A stretch of 64,000 nucleotides of DNA, taken from JBJHDF01 sp050486405 (GTDB taxonomy: Bacteria; Pseudomonadota; Gammaproteobacteria; Pseudomonadales; Cellvibrionaceae). Both the position numbers and the translations under genes were made by a program. Below the pieces are notes generated by a model. It searched no databases. It had not been told where the DNA came from and saw only the letters and a program-made list of their open reading frames with translations. How positions within the stretch are numbered: position 1 is the first letter of the stretch; each line of letters opens with the position of its first letter. The stretch lies in the NCBI GenBank assembly GCA_050486405.1, contig JBJHDF010000005.1, positions 62,001 through 126,000 on the forward strand. The letters are read 5' to 3'. Of the stretch, positions 15,655-24,774 are shown one piece after another.

Positions 15655-18042
15655 ATGATGTTTATCCGCCGACCCCTGATCGCATTGGCGCTGTGTGGCG
15701 CTGCCCTCACCCCTGTTTCAGCCTCTGACGAGACGCCCAGGTTTCAGGGCGACCGCGAAGGGCACGATATGCGTGATGTGATTCCCAAAGACGAGATTCC
15801 CGCAGCACCCGTGCTCTCGGTAGAGCAGGCGCTGAAAAGCTTTCAGGCACAACCAGGGTTTGTGATTGAGTCGGTCGTGGCCGAACCCAATATCTTTAAT
15901 CCGGTGGCGCTTGCCTTTGACGCCAAAGGGCGAATCTGGGTGGCAGAAATGACCACCTACATGCCGGACGTGCACGGCACCGGCGAGATGCGGCCTGAGG
16001 GTAATATTGCCGTACTGGCCGATACCAATGGTGACGGCCAGCTGGATGAGCGCAGGGTATTGCTCAGCGGCATACTGTTGCCGCGCGCCGTCGCCATCGT
16101 CGAGGGCGGTATCTTTTATGCGGATCAACATGCGCTCTATTTTGCTGAAGTGAAGACGCAGGACGGACGCCTGACACCGGGAATTCACGAGGTGGTGGAC
16201 GCCGACTACGCCGAGGGCAACAGTGTTGAGCACAATGCCAACGCCATGCTCTATGGCCTGGATAACTGGTACTACAACGCTAACAGTAATAAGCGATACA
16301 AAGTGCTGCCCCATGAGGCGGCGCTGCCCCACGGCGCGGAAGAAATCTACCGCAACAGCTACTGGAAGCTGGTCAGAGCCAATACCGACTACCGGGGCCA
16401 GTGGGGCCTGAGCACCGATGACTACGGCCGCCTGTACCACAACGGTAACAGCTCTCCGGTGCGCGGCGAGTATCTTTTGCCAGGGGCCCTTTTGCGCAAT
16501 CCCGGTTTCTGGCCCGAAACCCCCTCCTATGCTATTGGCGGCTACGAGGTCTATCCCGCGCGGATGACCCCCGGTGTTAACCGGGGCTATATGGACGGTA
16601 TTCTGGTGCCCGATGGCCCGGACAGAGGCAAATTGGTGCATTTTACCGCCGCCAGCGGCAGCCTTATCTACCGGGGCGATAACTTTCCACAAGAATACTA
16701 TGGTATGGCGCTGGTCCCCGAGCCTGCCGCCAACCTGATATCGGCTCGGCGCATTATCGAGGGCGACGGGCAACTCAGTGGCGAATTCCTGTTTCCCGGT
16801 CAAGAGCTGCTGACCTCGACGGATGAGCGCTTCCGGCCGGTGAATTTGTACAATGCTCCGGATGGCACCCTGTACCTGGCGGATATGTACCACGGTATAT
16901 TGCAACACCGGGAGTTTTTGACCAGCTATCTCGCCGCCCAGATCAAAGACCGCGAGCTGGATAAAAACAACAACACCATGGGCCGCATCTACCGCCTGCG
17001 TTGGCAGGAGTCGCAAGCGGGCGATGTGCCGAACCTCGATCAGCTCGAAGCGCGCCAGTGGGTGTCGTTGCTGGGCCACGCCAACGCCTGGCACCGGGAC
17101 ACTGCCCGGCGATTGCTCGTCCAGCGCGGCGCGAGCCCGCAAATTATCCGTGCGATCAAAGCTGAGATTCACCGCAGCGACAGCCCCGTCGCCATTATTA
17201 ACGGCCTGTGGACCCTGCACGGGCTGAATGCCATCGACTGGTCAACCGTGCAGCGTTTTATCCACCACGAGCATGACCGGGTCGCCATGACCGCCGCCGC
17301 TGTGGGCGAGGCGCTACCGAAAAAGAACCACAAAGCTTACCGTACCCAACTACTGAAAATGGCAGAGTCGGGCTACCCGCGTGCACTGCAGGCCGCGGTG
17401 TCGGTGTCGGCCATCGATGGCGGCCACGAAGTTTCGCGCTATGTGCTCAAGCACTACCTCGACCGGCCCTACGCGCGCGAGGCGGTGATCAGTGGTTTGG
17501 GCGAGGAGGCCGAAGCGTTTATGGCCACCCTGGAGGATGGCGAGCTCGATGATACAACCGCATACCTGTTGCACAACCTGGGCAGGCGCCAACAGGATGA
17601 GAGCAACCGTGCCCAGTTGTCGCCCGAGGGCCAGGCCCTTTACGATTTGGGAGAGCAGGTGTTTCATGGTAAGGGCGCCTGCGCCGCCTGCCACGGTAGC
17701 GCAGGTAGTGGCCAGGCCGGCATCGCCCCCACCCTGTGGGCGACCCAGTGGGTAAGCGACCCCGAGCGCCTGATTAAAGTCCTGTTGCACGGCCTTACGG
17801 GGCCGATAATGGTGGGCGGCCAGGAGTGGAACACGCCTGCGGATATGCCCGGCTTCGCCGCCCGTCAGGATATCTCCGACAGGGAACTGGCCGCCGTAGC
17901 AACTTACGTTCGCAACAGCTGGGGTAATGCAGAAGACACCGGCGGCGCGCTGGAAGAGGCGGCGGTGGTGAAAATACGCGAGGCCACCCGTACCCGTTCG
18001 CTACCCTACACGGCAGAAGACTTCGAACCGTCGCTAAAATAA
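15655..18042 (+). CDS. Secreted PVC-type haem protein: propeller dehydrogenase-like domain, helical repeats and cytochrome c domain
   Basis: 795 residues with an N-terminal signal peptide (cleavage near ASDE, residue 25). Residues about 60-450 form a propeller-like domain of the membrane-bound dehydrogenase type (GRIWVAEMTTYMPDV, SVEHNANAMLYGLDNW, LYLADMYHGILQHREF). A region of short helical repeats follows (about 470-640). The C-terminus is a cytochrome c domain with Cys676-Ala-Ala-Cys679-His680. This architecture is frequent in planctomycetes and verrucomicrobia and less usual in gammaproteobacteria. It could pass electrons from a periplasmic sugar oxidation to the respiratory chain. Its end overlaps the convergent hipA-like gene by 9 bp. 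Confidence 0.83.
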   Translation: MMFIRRPLIALALCGAALTPVSASDETPRFQGDREGHDMRDVIPKDEIPAAPVLSVEQALKSFQAQPGFVIESVVAEPNIFNPVALAFDAKGRIWVAEMTTYMPDVHGTGEMRPEGNIAVLADTNGDGQLDERRVLLSGILLPRAVAIVEGGIFYADQHALYFAEVKTQDGRLTPGIHEVVDADYAEGNSVEHNANAMLYGLDNWYYNANSNKRYKVLPHEAALPHGAEEIYRNSYWKLVRANTDYRGQWGLSTDDYGRLYHNGNSSPVRGEYLLPGALLRNPGFWPETPSYAIGGYEVYPARMTPGVNRGYMDGILVPDGPDRGKLVHFTAASGSLIYRGDNFPQEYYGMALVPEPAANLISARRIIEGDGQLSGEFLFPGQELLTSTDERFRPVNLYNAPDGTLYLADMYHGILQHREFLTSYLAAQIKDRELDKNNNTMGRIYRLRWQESQAGDVPNLDQLEARQWVSLLGHANAWHRDTARRLLVQRGASPQIIRAIKAEIHRSDSPVAIINGLWTLHGLNAIDWSTVQRFIHHEHDRVAMTAAAVGEALPKKNHKAYRTQLLKMAESGYPRALQAAVSVSAIDGGHEVSRYVLKHYLDRPYAREAVISGLGEEAEAFMATLEDGELDDTTAYLLHNLGRRQQDESNRAQLSPEGQALYDLGEQVFHGKGACAACHGSAGSGQAGIAPTLWATQWVSDPERLIKVLLHGLTGPIMVGGQEWNTPADMPGFAARQDISDRELAAVATYVRNSWGNAEDTGGALEEAAVVKIREATRTRSLPYTAEDFEPSLK

Positions 18043-19338
18043 CCGCTGATTGTTGGCGATGCGCACACGCCAGGCGGAGGATACGTTGGCTCGTTCGGCA
18101 AACTCCGGCCAGCGTGTTACCGCCTGCTGCACCGTCTCGATCAACTCTTCGGCGCGGCTGCGCTCGATACCGACGGCCGCTGCCACCACCAGTAAGTCCT
18201 CGCGCTCGAAGAAATCCCGTTTGCAGTTAGCGGTCATCTGGTGGCAGGAGGTCCAGTTGCCGGTGGGGTTGTAGCTGTAGGTCACATCGTAGGCCGGCGA
18301 CAGGCGCCAGCGGCCCTGGCGATCCATAAGAAAACCGATGTTCTTGGTGTGATCGTCCTGGTTGCGCCCCATGATATTGAACAGCATGCGCCGGTACTGC
18401 TGGTCGATGTCGTGGTCCTCATCCAGCAGCGGCAATTGGCGCAGCAGCTCGAACACGGTTTCGTAAGCGTAAACACCAGGAATATTGAAGTCGTAGTGAG
18501 CCAGCGCGCAGAGGGTCTGTTTGTGCAGTTTGTCGCCATCGGTGGTGCGCTCGAAGCGGCGGGTGATAAAGTGCGCACGACCATCCTCTTCCAGCAGCCG
18601 GCACTCGCTCATCTCGATGCCCGCTGCACGGGCCATCAGATAGTAGGCGTACTCGATGCGGCCGTAACCCTGGGGGTCGCTCACCTCCTTGTCCGAATTT
18701 TTGTCGATGCCGTCGAACTTGATCAGCCAGGGTTCAAACCCCGGCGGCGGCGGCAACTGCCCGGAACGGACTTCACCGCTGTCGCGGTGCAGGTTAATCA
18801 CCCCCTTGGCCCGGGCGCCGCCAGCGGCAGTACCCACCGCCAGCAAATCCAACAACGGTTGATCGACCCCCTGTTCCGGGGTATAGATAAACTGCTGGGA
18901 CACCAGCCGGTTGGTCAGGCCACTCAAAGCCGCCAGATCCAGCGCCCGCTCGGGGTCCGGCCAGGGGCCGTGTACCGGCCGAAATTCCAAGGCACCGATG
19001 GCGTGGCTGCCGGTAAAACAGAGAAAATCCACGGGGTTCCAGTGGGTGCGATTGAGCCCCTTGCAGGCCAGCCACTGATCGATAAGCAGATTGCCGAACT
19101 TGTCCGGCAGGGCATCGGCCAACATGCCCGGCAGCCCCTTGAAGGACTCCCGGGGCAGGTCGGGAAAGGTATAGCTGCCGCTGCCCAGGGGCATGGTGAC
19201 AGGGGCCAGTTCCAGGCCCGAATCGACAAAATCGGGGTGATAGCGAAACCGGCTGCGGCAGTGCTCGCGCTCCCAGGTGAGAGTACCCACCGGTCGGTTC
19301 CAGATCCAGATATCTGCGCTGGGGTCTTGCTTGCTCAC
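18034..19338 (-). CDS. HipA family serine/threonine kinase, without an adjacent hipB
   Basis: 434-residue HipA-like protein. The N-terminal region has the FRYHPDFVDSG and ESFKGLPGMLADALPDKFGN blocks of HipA. The kinase core shows a GGARAKGVI loop near residue 175, LIKFDG near 215, and the catalytic string N326-x-D328-x-H330-xx-N333, followed by a DVTY segment that can hold the metal-binding Asp. GTG 19338 follows AGGAGG at four bases. In HipBA systems the kinase phosphorylates glutamyl-tRNA synthetase or related targets and is neutralised by a DNA-binding HipB. Neither flank contains a HipB-like gene, so it may be an orphan or another class of HipA-domain kinase. Confidence 0.85.
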   Translation of the reverse strand: MSKQDPSADIWIWNRPVGTLTWEREHCRSRFRYHPDFVDSGLELAPVTMPLGSGSYTFPDLPRESFKGLPGMLADALPDKFGNLLIDQWLACKGLNRTHWNPVDFLCFTGSHAIGALEFRPVHGPWPDPERALDLAALSGLTNRLVSQQFIYTPEQGVDQPLLDLLAVGTAAGGARAKGVINLHRDSGEVRSGQLPPPPGFEPWLIKFDGIDKNSDKEVSDPQGYGRIEYAYYLMARAAGIEMSECRLLEEDGRAHFITRRFERTTDGDKLHKQTLCALAHYDFNIPGVYAYETVFELLRQLPLLDEDHDIDQQYRRMLFNIMGRNQDDHTKNIGFLMDRQGRWRLSPAYDVTYSYNPTGNWTSCHQMTANCKRDFFEREDLLVVAAAVGIERSRAEELIETVQQAVTRWPEFAERANVSSAWRVRIANNQRLF

Positions 19339-19453
19339 GGGTCCTCCTGTCACCTCTCCTTATTCTAACGAAGTTTTTTTGCCGTTGCCGCCGCCTGTAG
19401 CGAATTTCCGGTTACACTTGGGGTATAGCTGCTGTGCAAGGACAAGAGAGAAT

Positions 19454-20899
19454 ATGAAACAAGAGCGTATTTCCGGCGACCCCAACCTCTACAGCCCGCC
19501 CTACAAGATTGCCCAGGAAAGGGATCACATCTACGACACCATAGACGCGGTGGTCTCACCCCATGGGCACCTGAATGTGCTGTCGCAAATGGAGATGGCG
19601 AAGCTGCGCGACGCCAGCCAGGGCGGGCTCTACCAGCTTTTTCGCAGTTGCGCCCTGGCGGTACTCAACTGCGGCAACTACCTGGACGACGGCAAGGAAC
19701 TGCTGGAGCGCTATCAGAGCTTTGATATCCGCATTATCCAGGAGGAGCGCGGCATCAAGCTGGATATCAAGGGCGCACCGGCCAGCGCCTTTGTGGACGG
19801 CAAGATCATTCGCGGTATCGGTGAGCATCTGTTTGCGGTCTTGCGCGACGTACTCTACGCCCACGACGAAATTATGGGCAACCCCATGTTCGACCAGAGC
19901 AGCGGCGAGGGCATCACCGACGCGGTATTCCACATGCTGCGCAACGGGCACCTGCTGCAACCGGGCCTCGAGCCGAACATGGTGGTCTGCTGGGGCGGCC
20001 ATTCCATCAGTCGCGTGGAGTACGACTACACCAAGGAGGTGGGCTACCAGTTGGGCCTGCGCGGGCTGGATATCTGTACCGGCTGCGGCCCCGGCGCCAT
20101 GAAGGGCCCCATGAAGGGCGCCACTATCGGCCACGCCAAGCAGCGCACCGGCACCGGCCGTTATCTGGGCGTGTCGGAACCAGGCATCATCGCCGCCGAG
20201 GCGCCCAACCCCATTGTCAATCAACTAGCCATCATGCCCGATATCGAAAAGCGGCTGGAGGCCTTTGTGCGCCTGGGGCACGGCATCATCATCTTCCCCG
20301 GCGGCGTGGGCACCGCCGAGGAAATTCTTTACATTCTCGGCATCCTGCTGCACCCGGAGAACCGCAAACTGCGCTTTCCGTTGGTGTTTACCGGGCCGGA
20401 AAGTTCGGTGGATTATTTTCGGCAGATCGACGAATTTATCGGTCACACCCTGGGCAAAACCGCCCAGAACCTATACAAGATAATGATCGACGAACCGGAG
20501 GCGGTGGCCAGGGAGATGCTGGCGGGCATGGCGCGGGTGCGGGAGTTCCGCAAAGCCACGGACGACGCCTACTACTTCAACTGGCACCTGCGCATCAGTC
20601 CCGAGTTTCAGCAACCCTTCGCGCCCACCCACGAGAATATGCGCAATCTGGAACTGCACCGGGATCAGGAGCCGCACCTGCTGGCGGCCAATCTGCGCCG
20701 GGCTTTTTCCGGCATAGTGGCGGGCAACGTCAAGGATGAGGGAATCCGCGCCATTGAGGAGCACGGGCACTTTGAAATCCATGGCGACCCGGACATCATG
20801 GCCCCCATGGACGAATTGCTGGCGGCCTTTGTCGCCCAGCATCGCATGAAACTACCCGGCCGGGCAGCCTATGTGCCCTGTTACCGGGTAGTAAAATGA
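19454..20899 (+). CDS. ppnN: Pyrimidine/purine nucleotide 5'-monophosphate nucleosidase
   Basis: 481 residues, close to E. coli PpnN (YgdH). It hydrolyses nucleoside monophosphates to base and ribose 5-phosphate and is activated by (p)ppGpp in E. coli. The central LOG-like domain has GGHSISRVEYDYTKEVGYQL, GCGPGAMKGPMKGA and PGGVGTAEE, the nucleotide-binding and catalytic motifs. The conserved N-terminal extension and C-terminal region (FYN-like YYFNWHLRI) are also present. ATG 19454 has GAGAG upstream. It is divergent from the HipA gene, sharing a 115-bp promoter region. Confidence 0.94.
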   Translation: MKQERISGDPNLYSPPYKIAQERDHIYDTIDAVVSPHGHLNVLSQMEMAKLRDASQGGLYQLFRSCALAVLNCGNYLDDGKELLERYQSFDIRIIQEERGIKLDIKGAPASAFVDGKIIRGIGEHLFAVLRDVLYAHDEIMGNPMFDQSSGEGITDAVFHMLRNGHLLQPGLEPNMVVCWGGHSISRVEYDYTKEVGYQLGLRGLDICTGCGPGAMKGPMKGATIGHAKQRTGTGRYLGVSEPGIIAAEAPNPIVNQLAIMPDIEKRLEAFVRLGHGIIIFPGGVGTAEEILYILGILLHPENRKLRFPLVFTGPESSVDYFRQIDEFIGHTLGKTAQNLYKIMIDEPEAVAREMLAGMARVREFRKATDDAYYFNWHLRISPEFQQPFAPTHENMRNLELHRDQEPHLLAANLRRAFSGIVAGNVKDEGIRAIEEHGHFEIHGDPDIMAPMDELLAAFVAQHRMKLPGRAAYVPCYRVVK

Positions 20900-20919
20900 A
20901 GTGAGAGCGAAATGAAGAA

Positions 20920-21702
20920 TCAGAAGTTTTCTTCCAGATAGCGCCTGGCCAGCCGCGCCGCATCACTGGTGCCGGAGGCCACCTGCTCCATCAGACGGCG
21001 GGCGCGCTCGCGCTCACCCTGCTGGAAGTAGACCGTGGCCAGCTTGTACTCGGCATCGGGGACCTTGCGGTCGCCGGGAAAACGCTCCAGCAGATCGGCA
21101 AACCAGGTGCGCGCCGATTCCAGATCGTTGTTCAGCAGGTAGATTTCACCCAGCCAATAGTAGCTGTTGGCCGCATAGCGCCCATTGGGAAACTGGGCCA
21201 GATGCGCCTTGAAGGCATTGGTGGAAGCGTCGATTTCCCGCCGCCGTAACAGATCAAAGGCCGCTTGGTACACCGCCGACTCATCCTGCTGTGACTGATG
21301 AGGGCTCGGCGTGGGCAGGGCCGGAGAAGGCAACGAAGAGGGCGGCAAAGCTCCACCGGGGGTCACCGCCGATGGCGCACTGCCGCTAGCCGGAGCGCCG
21401 CTGGCAGCACCACCACTTAGAGCGCTGATACGGCGATCCAGGTCCATGTAGTCGTCCAGCCGACGCTGCTGCAGGCGCTGCAATTCATGGGCCTGCTCTT
21501 CGAACAGGCCACGCAACTCCGCCACTTCCTGCTGCAGCAACTGCAGCTGGTAGAACATCTCCGACTGGATGTTGCCGTCGCCCGCGGCCTGTACTCCCCC
21601 GGAGCGGGCGCTCTGGGGGGTGGACTCGATCACCCGTACCTGGGCTTGGGAGCTAACAGCTGTGGCGACCAGCGCCACAGCCAACAGGACTTTCTTCATC
21701 AT
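20920..21702 (-). CDS. cpoB: Cell division coordinator CpoB (YbgF)
   Basis: Last gene of the tol-pal operon. 260-residue periplasmic protein: signal peptide (cleaved near SQAQ), an N-terminal coiled coil rich in Gln and Leu (about 45-90) that trimerises in E. coli, a Ser/Pro/Ala linker, and C-terminal TPR repeats (YQAAFDLLRRREIDAS, YWLGEIYLLNNDLESA). It links peptidoglycan synthesis by PBP1B with Tol-driven outer-membrane constriction. It starts 5 bp after pal. Base use is like the rest of the operon. Confidence 0.93.
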   Translation of the reverse strand: MMKKVLLAVALVATAVSSQAQVRVIESTPQSARSGGVQAAGDGNIQSEMFYQLQLLQQEVAELRGLFEEQAHELQRLQQRRLDDYMDLDRRISALSGGAASGAPASGSAPSAVTPGGALPPSSLPSPALPTPSPHQSQQDESAVYQAAFDLLRRREIDASTNAFKAHLAQFPNGRYAANSYYWLGEIYLLNNDLESARTWFADLLERFPGDRKVPDAEYKLATVYFQQGERERARRLMEQVASGTSDAARLARRYLEENF

Positions 21703-21707
21703 TTACC

Positions 21708-22205
21708 TTAGTAGCGGATTTCAACCCGACGGTTCTGGGCCCAGGCGGACTCGTTGCTGCCGTGGGCTACCGGACGCTCTTCGCCATAGCTGATCACTTC
21801 CAGTGAGTTGCGGCTCACGCCCTGCAGCACCAGGAAGTCGCGCACAGCGTTGGCACGGCGCTCGCCCAGCGCCATATTGTATTCGCGGGTACCGCGCTCG
21901 TCGGTGTGACCTTCCAGACGCACCTGGCGGGGGTTGGCCTTCAGGCGGTCGGCGTGGGCCAGTAGAATGGCGCGGGTTTCCGGTTTGAGTACGGCCTGGT
22001 CAAAATCGAAGTAAACCACGTTTTCCAAAGCGGCGCGGTCATCGTCAACACCAGCGCGTACGCCATCGCGATCAGTGGTACCGGTGCGCACACCGTCGCG
22101 CTCGTAATCGGCAGTCTCGTCCACGGTATCTTTACTGGCACAACCTACCAGAACAGCCATTACCAGGGCCAAGCCAAAACCCTTTTTCAGTGCATTGATC
22201 ATCAT
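21708..22205 (-). CDS. pal: Peptidoglycan-associated lipoprotein
   Basis: 165-residue outer-membrane lipoprotein. Lipobox LVGC (Cys22), a short Asp/Thr/Arg-rich linker with a repeated DGVR motif, and an OmpA-type peptidoglycan-binding domain (VYFDFDQAVLKPETRA, LEGHTDERGTREYNMALGER). The diaminopimelate-binding Asp and Arg positions are retained. It binds TolB and peptidoglycan at the septum. ATG 22205 is preceded by GGAG; a start at 22217 is in frame but has no good site. It lies between tolB and cpoB, same strand. Confidence 0.95.
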   Translation of the reverse strand: MMINALKKGFGLALVMAVLVGCASKDTVDETADYERDGVRTGTTDRDGVRAGVDDDRAALENVVYFDFDQAVLKPETRAILLAHADRLKANPRQVRLEGHTDERGTREYNMALGERRANAVRDFLVLQGVSRNSLEVISYGEERPVAHGSNESAWAQNRRVEIRY

Positions 22206-22228
22206 GTGTGACTCCATAACAAGTGTTG

Positions 22229-23530
22229 TTAATTAAAAAAAGGCGACCAGGCCGGCTCTCGCACATCCCCCTGCTTGGACGGCAGAAGGAAACGGGTGCC
22301 GGCATCCATGGAGACTGCAGCCAGGATTCCCTTGCCGTTGCGACGCGTAGCGTACATCAGCATAGCCCCGTTGGGTGCTATAGTAGGCGATTCGTCCCAT
22401 TCTGTCTCGGTTAATATGCGCATATCGCCGGTTTCCAGGTCCTGGGTGGCGATATGGAAGATACCGCCGCGCTGGTGGACCATCACCAGCGTCCTGCCAT
22501 CCGGGGAAATCCGCCCCCGGGCGTTGAACGGCCCTTCGTAGGTTATGCGTGTTGCCACGCCGGTGGCAAGATCCTTGCGGTAGATCTGCGGTCGTCCCGG
22601 GCGGTTGGAGGTGAAAATAATACTCCCGCCATCCTTTGTCCAGGCCGGCTCGGTGTGAATGGCCAGATTGTTGGTGGTAACCCGGGTCAATTCCCGGGTC
22701 GCCACATCCAGGGTATAGATATTGGGGTTGCCGTCCTTGGACAGCACCACCGCCAGTTTGCGGCCATCGGGCGACCAGGCCGGCGCGCCATTCAGACCGA
22801 CGAAGTCGGTCAACTGCGTTCTTTGTCCGGTATTCAGATCCTGCACAAAGATCGCCGGCCGGCTGGTTTCAAAAGAGACATAGGCCACCTGGCGACCATC
22901 CGGCGACCACACCGGCGAGAGGATCGGCTGACTGGATTCCAGCAGCAGGCGCGGCCGGGCGCCATCGGCATCAGCCAGCATCAGGCGAAACAGCTCCGGC
23001 GTTTGATTCTGAAAGGCTTCCACATAGATGATCTGGGTGGCGAAAACCCCGGGAATACCGGTAACAGCCTCGTACACCCGGTCGCTGATATGATGGGCCA
23101 AATCCCGCAACTGGTTTTCGGTGCCATCCACCGAGTGCCTCGCCAGCAGCTTGCGCTGGCCGGGCACGTCGAACAGTTCGTAGTTGACATGGTAGCGGCC
23201 GCCGCGCTGCTCGATATTGCCGATCAGCAGGTATTCGGTGTTGAGGGCGCGCCAGTCGCGAAAGTGCACGTCGCCGTCGGTGCGAGGAAAGGACAGCATG
23301 TCCCGGCGGGGAATCGTCTCGAATTGGCCGCTGCGGATCAGGTTGGCGCTGATGATCTCGCTGATATCTTCCGGCAACGGCGAGGAGCCGCCCCACCCCA
23401 TGGGCACCACGGCGATGCGCGCCGGGCTGTCAACGCCCCGGGTGATTTCAATGGTCAGCTGCGCCTGGGCCAGATTGGCCAACAACAGCAACATCAGCAC
23501 GGAAAAACTCTTGGCAAACGGATACTTCAC
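22229..23530 (-). CDS. tolB: Tol-Pal system beta-propeller protein TolB
   Basis: 433 residues: signal peptide ending near AQAQ, an N-terminal alpha/beta domain, then a six-bladed propeller marked by repeated SPDGR and WSPDGR motifs (about residues 205-400). Periplasmic; alternates between Pal and TolA. Its start overlaps the end of tolA by four bases (ATGA), so translation is coupled. Confidence 0.96.
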   Translation of the reverse strand: MKYPFAKSFSVLMLLLLANLAQAQLTIEITRGVDSPARIAVVPMGWGGSSPLPEDISEIISANLIRSGQFETIPRRDMLSFPRTDGDVHFRDWRALNTEYLLIGNIEQRGGRYHVNYELFDVPGQRKLLARHSVDGTENQLRDLAHHISDRVYEAVTGIPGVFATQIIYVEAFQNQTPELFRLMLADADGARPRLLLESSQPILSPVWSPDGRQVAYVSFETSRPAIFVQDLNTGQRTQLTDFVGLNGAPAWSPDGRKLAVVLSKDGNPNIYTLDVATRELTRVTTNNLAIHTEPAWTKDGGSIIFTSNRPGRPQIYRKDLATGVATRITYEGPFNARGRISPDGRTLVMVHQRGGIFHIATQDLETGDMRILTETEWDESPTIAPNGAMLMYATRRNGKGILAAVSMDAGTRFLLPSKQGDVREPAWSPFFN

Positions 23531-24327
23531 TGGCGTAAATCCTCCGGTCGAAAGACCAGTGTCAATTGACGAAAGTTGCGTTCGAACACTTCTATGGGCA
23601 TGTCCCGCACTTCGGTAAAGCGATCCACCCGTCGCACCGCCTGTTCGGCGGAGCGGTCAAAGGCAGCGTTGCCGCTGCTCTGGACAATTTGCACGTTCAC
23701 CACCTCACCGGTGGGCACCAGGTGAATCAACAAGGTGACCTGCATGCCCAGCCGCGCCGACGGTGGACGACTCCAGTTGCGTTCAATACGGGCAGCGATC
23801 AGGTCCGTGTAGCTGGCACTGATCTGCGCGTGTTCTTCCGCCTGGCGGCGCTCCTGATCCCGGCGCAGGGATTCATCCAATTGCCGCTGGCGCTCCTGTT
23901 CGCGGGCCTGCCGCTGCTGCTCTTCGCGCTGGCGGCGCTCGCGTTCCTCCCTCTCCCGGCGTTCGCGCTCGGCCTGCGCTTGGCGGTCCCGTTCCTGCTG
24001 CGCCTGGCGCTCGCGTTCGCGCTGCTGTTGCTGGCGCTGTCGCTCAGCTTCCTGCTGCCGCCGTCGCTCCGCCTCGGCCCGCTCCTGGGCCTGGCGCTGG
24101 GCGGTAAGATCCACGACGCGCGGGCTGGTTTCTTCCGGCGCCGGCGCCGGCCGCGCCTCCAGTTCCACCAGAGTGGCCTGTACTATGGTCTGGGGGCGGT
24201 ACACCCGGGGCTCGTGGGGCTTGGCCTCCCAACCCCAGGTCACCACCACCAGCAGTGCCGCGTGCATGGTAACACTGAGCAGCACCGGCAGGGAAAAAGG
24301 CAACCTGACGCGCATCACATTCATCAA
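23527..24327 (-). CDS. tolA: Tol-Pal system protein TolA
   Basis: 266 residues: one N-terminal membrane span (residues about 12-34), a long charged helix of Arg, Glu and Gln (about residues 75-165) that spans the periplasm, and a C-terminal domain with the TonB-like arrangement (LLIHLVPTGEVVNVQIVQSSG). It couples TolQR energy to TolB/Pal. It is shorter than E. coli TolA (421 residues), mainly through a shorter middle helix. Overlaps tolR and tolB by four bases each. Confidence 0.94.
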   Translation of the reverse strand: MMNVMRVRLPFSLPVLLSVTMHAALLVVVTWGWEAKPHEPRVYRPQTIVQATLVELEARPAPAPEETSPRVVDLTAQRQAQERAEAERRRQQEAERQRQQQQRERERQAQQERDRQAQAERERREREERERRQREEQQRQAREQERQRQLDESLRRDQERRQAEEHAQISASYTDLIAARIERNWSRPPSARLGMQVTLLIHLVPTGEVVNVQIVQSSGNAAFDRSAEQAVRRVDRFTEVRDMPIEVFERNFRQLTLVFRPEDLRQ

Positions 24328-24758
24328 CCCGGAGGTTCAGTCACCAGGCCCACGGAAGGTGCGCCGGCGTTCTGCAACTCGGTCATCAGCGCCACCACCA
24401 CACCGTAGCCCACGTTGTGATCTCCCCACACCAGCACGGCGGTCTCCGGCTTCTGCCGCAGCACCCGGGCTACCGACTCCTTGATCTCCGCCAGCGGCTT
24501 GGCCGTTTCCTGGTCACCACCCAGATTCAGATAGTAAGTGCCGTCGGCCCGCACCGATACGATCAGTGGCTCGTCCTGCTGCTCACTCAGGGGTTCGGAG
24601 GGTGCCTGGGGCAAGTCCACCTGCACGCCCTGCATCAACATGGGAGCCGTCACCATAAACACTACAAGTAACACCAGCATGACATCGATGTAGGGAACCA
24701 CATTGATCTCCGCCATGGGCTTCTTCTTGTGCTTGTGCTCAAAGTTCATCAGACTCAT
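24324..24758 (-). CDS. tolR: Tol-Pal system protein TolR
   Basis: 144-residue ExbD/TolR family protein. N-terminal membrane span with EINVVPYIDVMLVLLVVFMV, where the conserved Asp of the proton path is present (YIDVML). The C-terminal periplasmic domain is of normal size. Forms the motor with TolQ. Sits 16 bp after tolQ and overlaps tolA. Confidence 0.95.
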   Translation of the reverse strand: MSLMNFEHKHKKKPMAEINVVPYIDVMLVLLVVFMVTAPMLMQGVQVDLPQAPSEPLSEQQDEPLIVSVRADGTYYLNLGGDQETAKPLAEIKESVARVLRQKPETAVLVWGDHNVGYGVVVALMTELQNAGAPSVGLVTEPPG

Positions 24759-24774
24759 GATCGCGGCCCCGGGT

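Noticed and set aside
18034..19453. Complete hipBA toxin-antitoxin system
   Set aside because: No HipB-like frame on either side; the neighbour is ppnN on the opposite strand.
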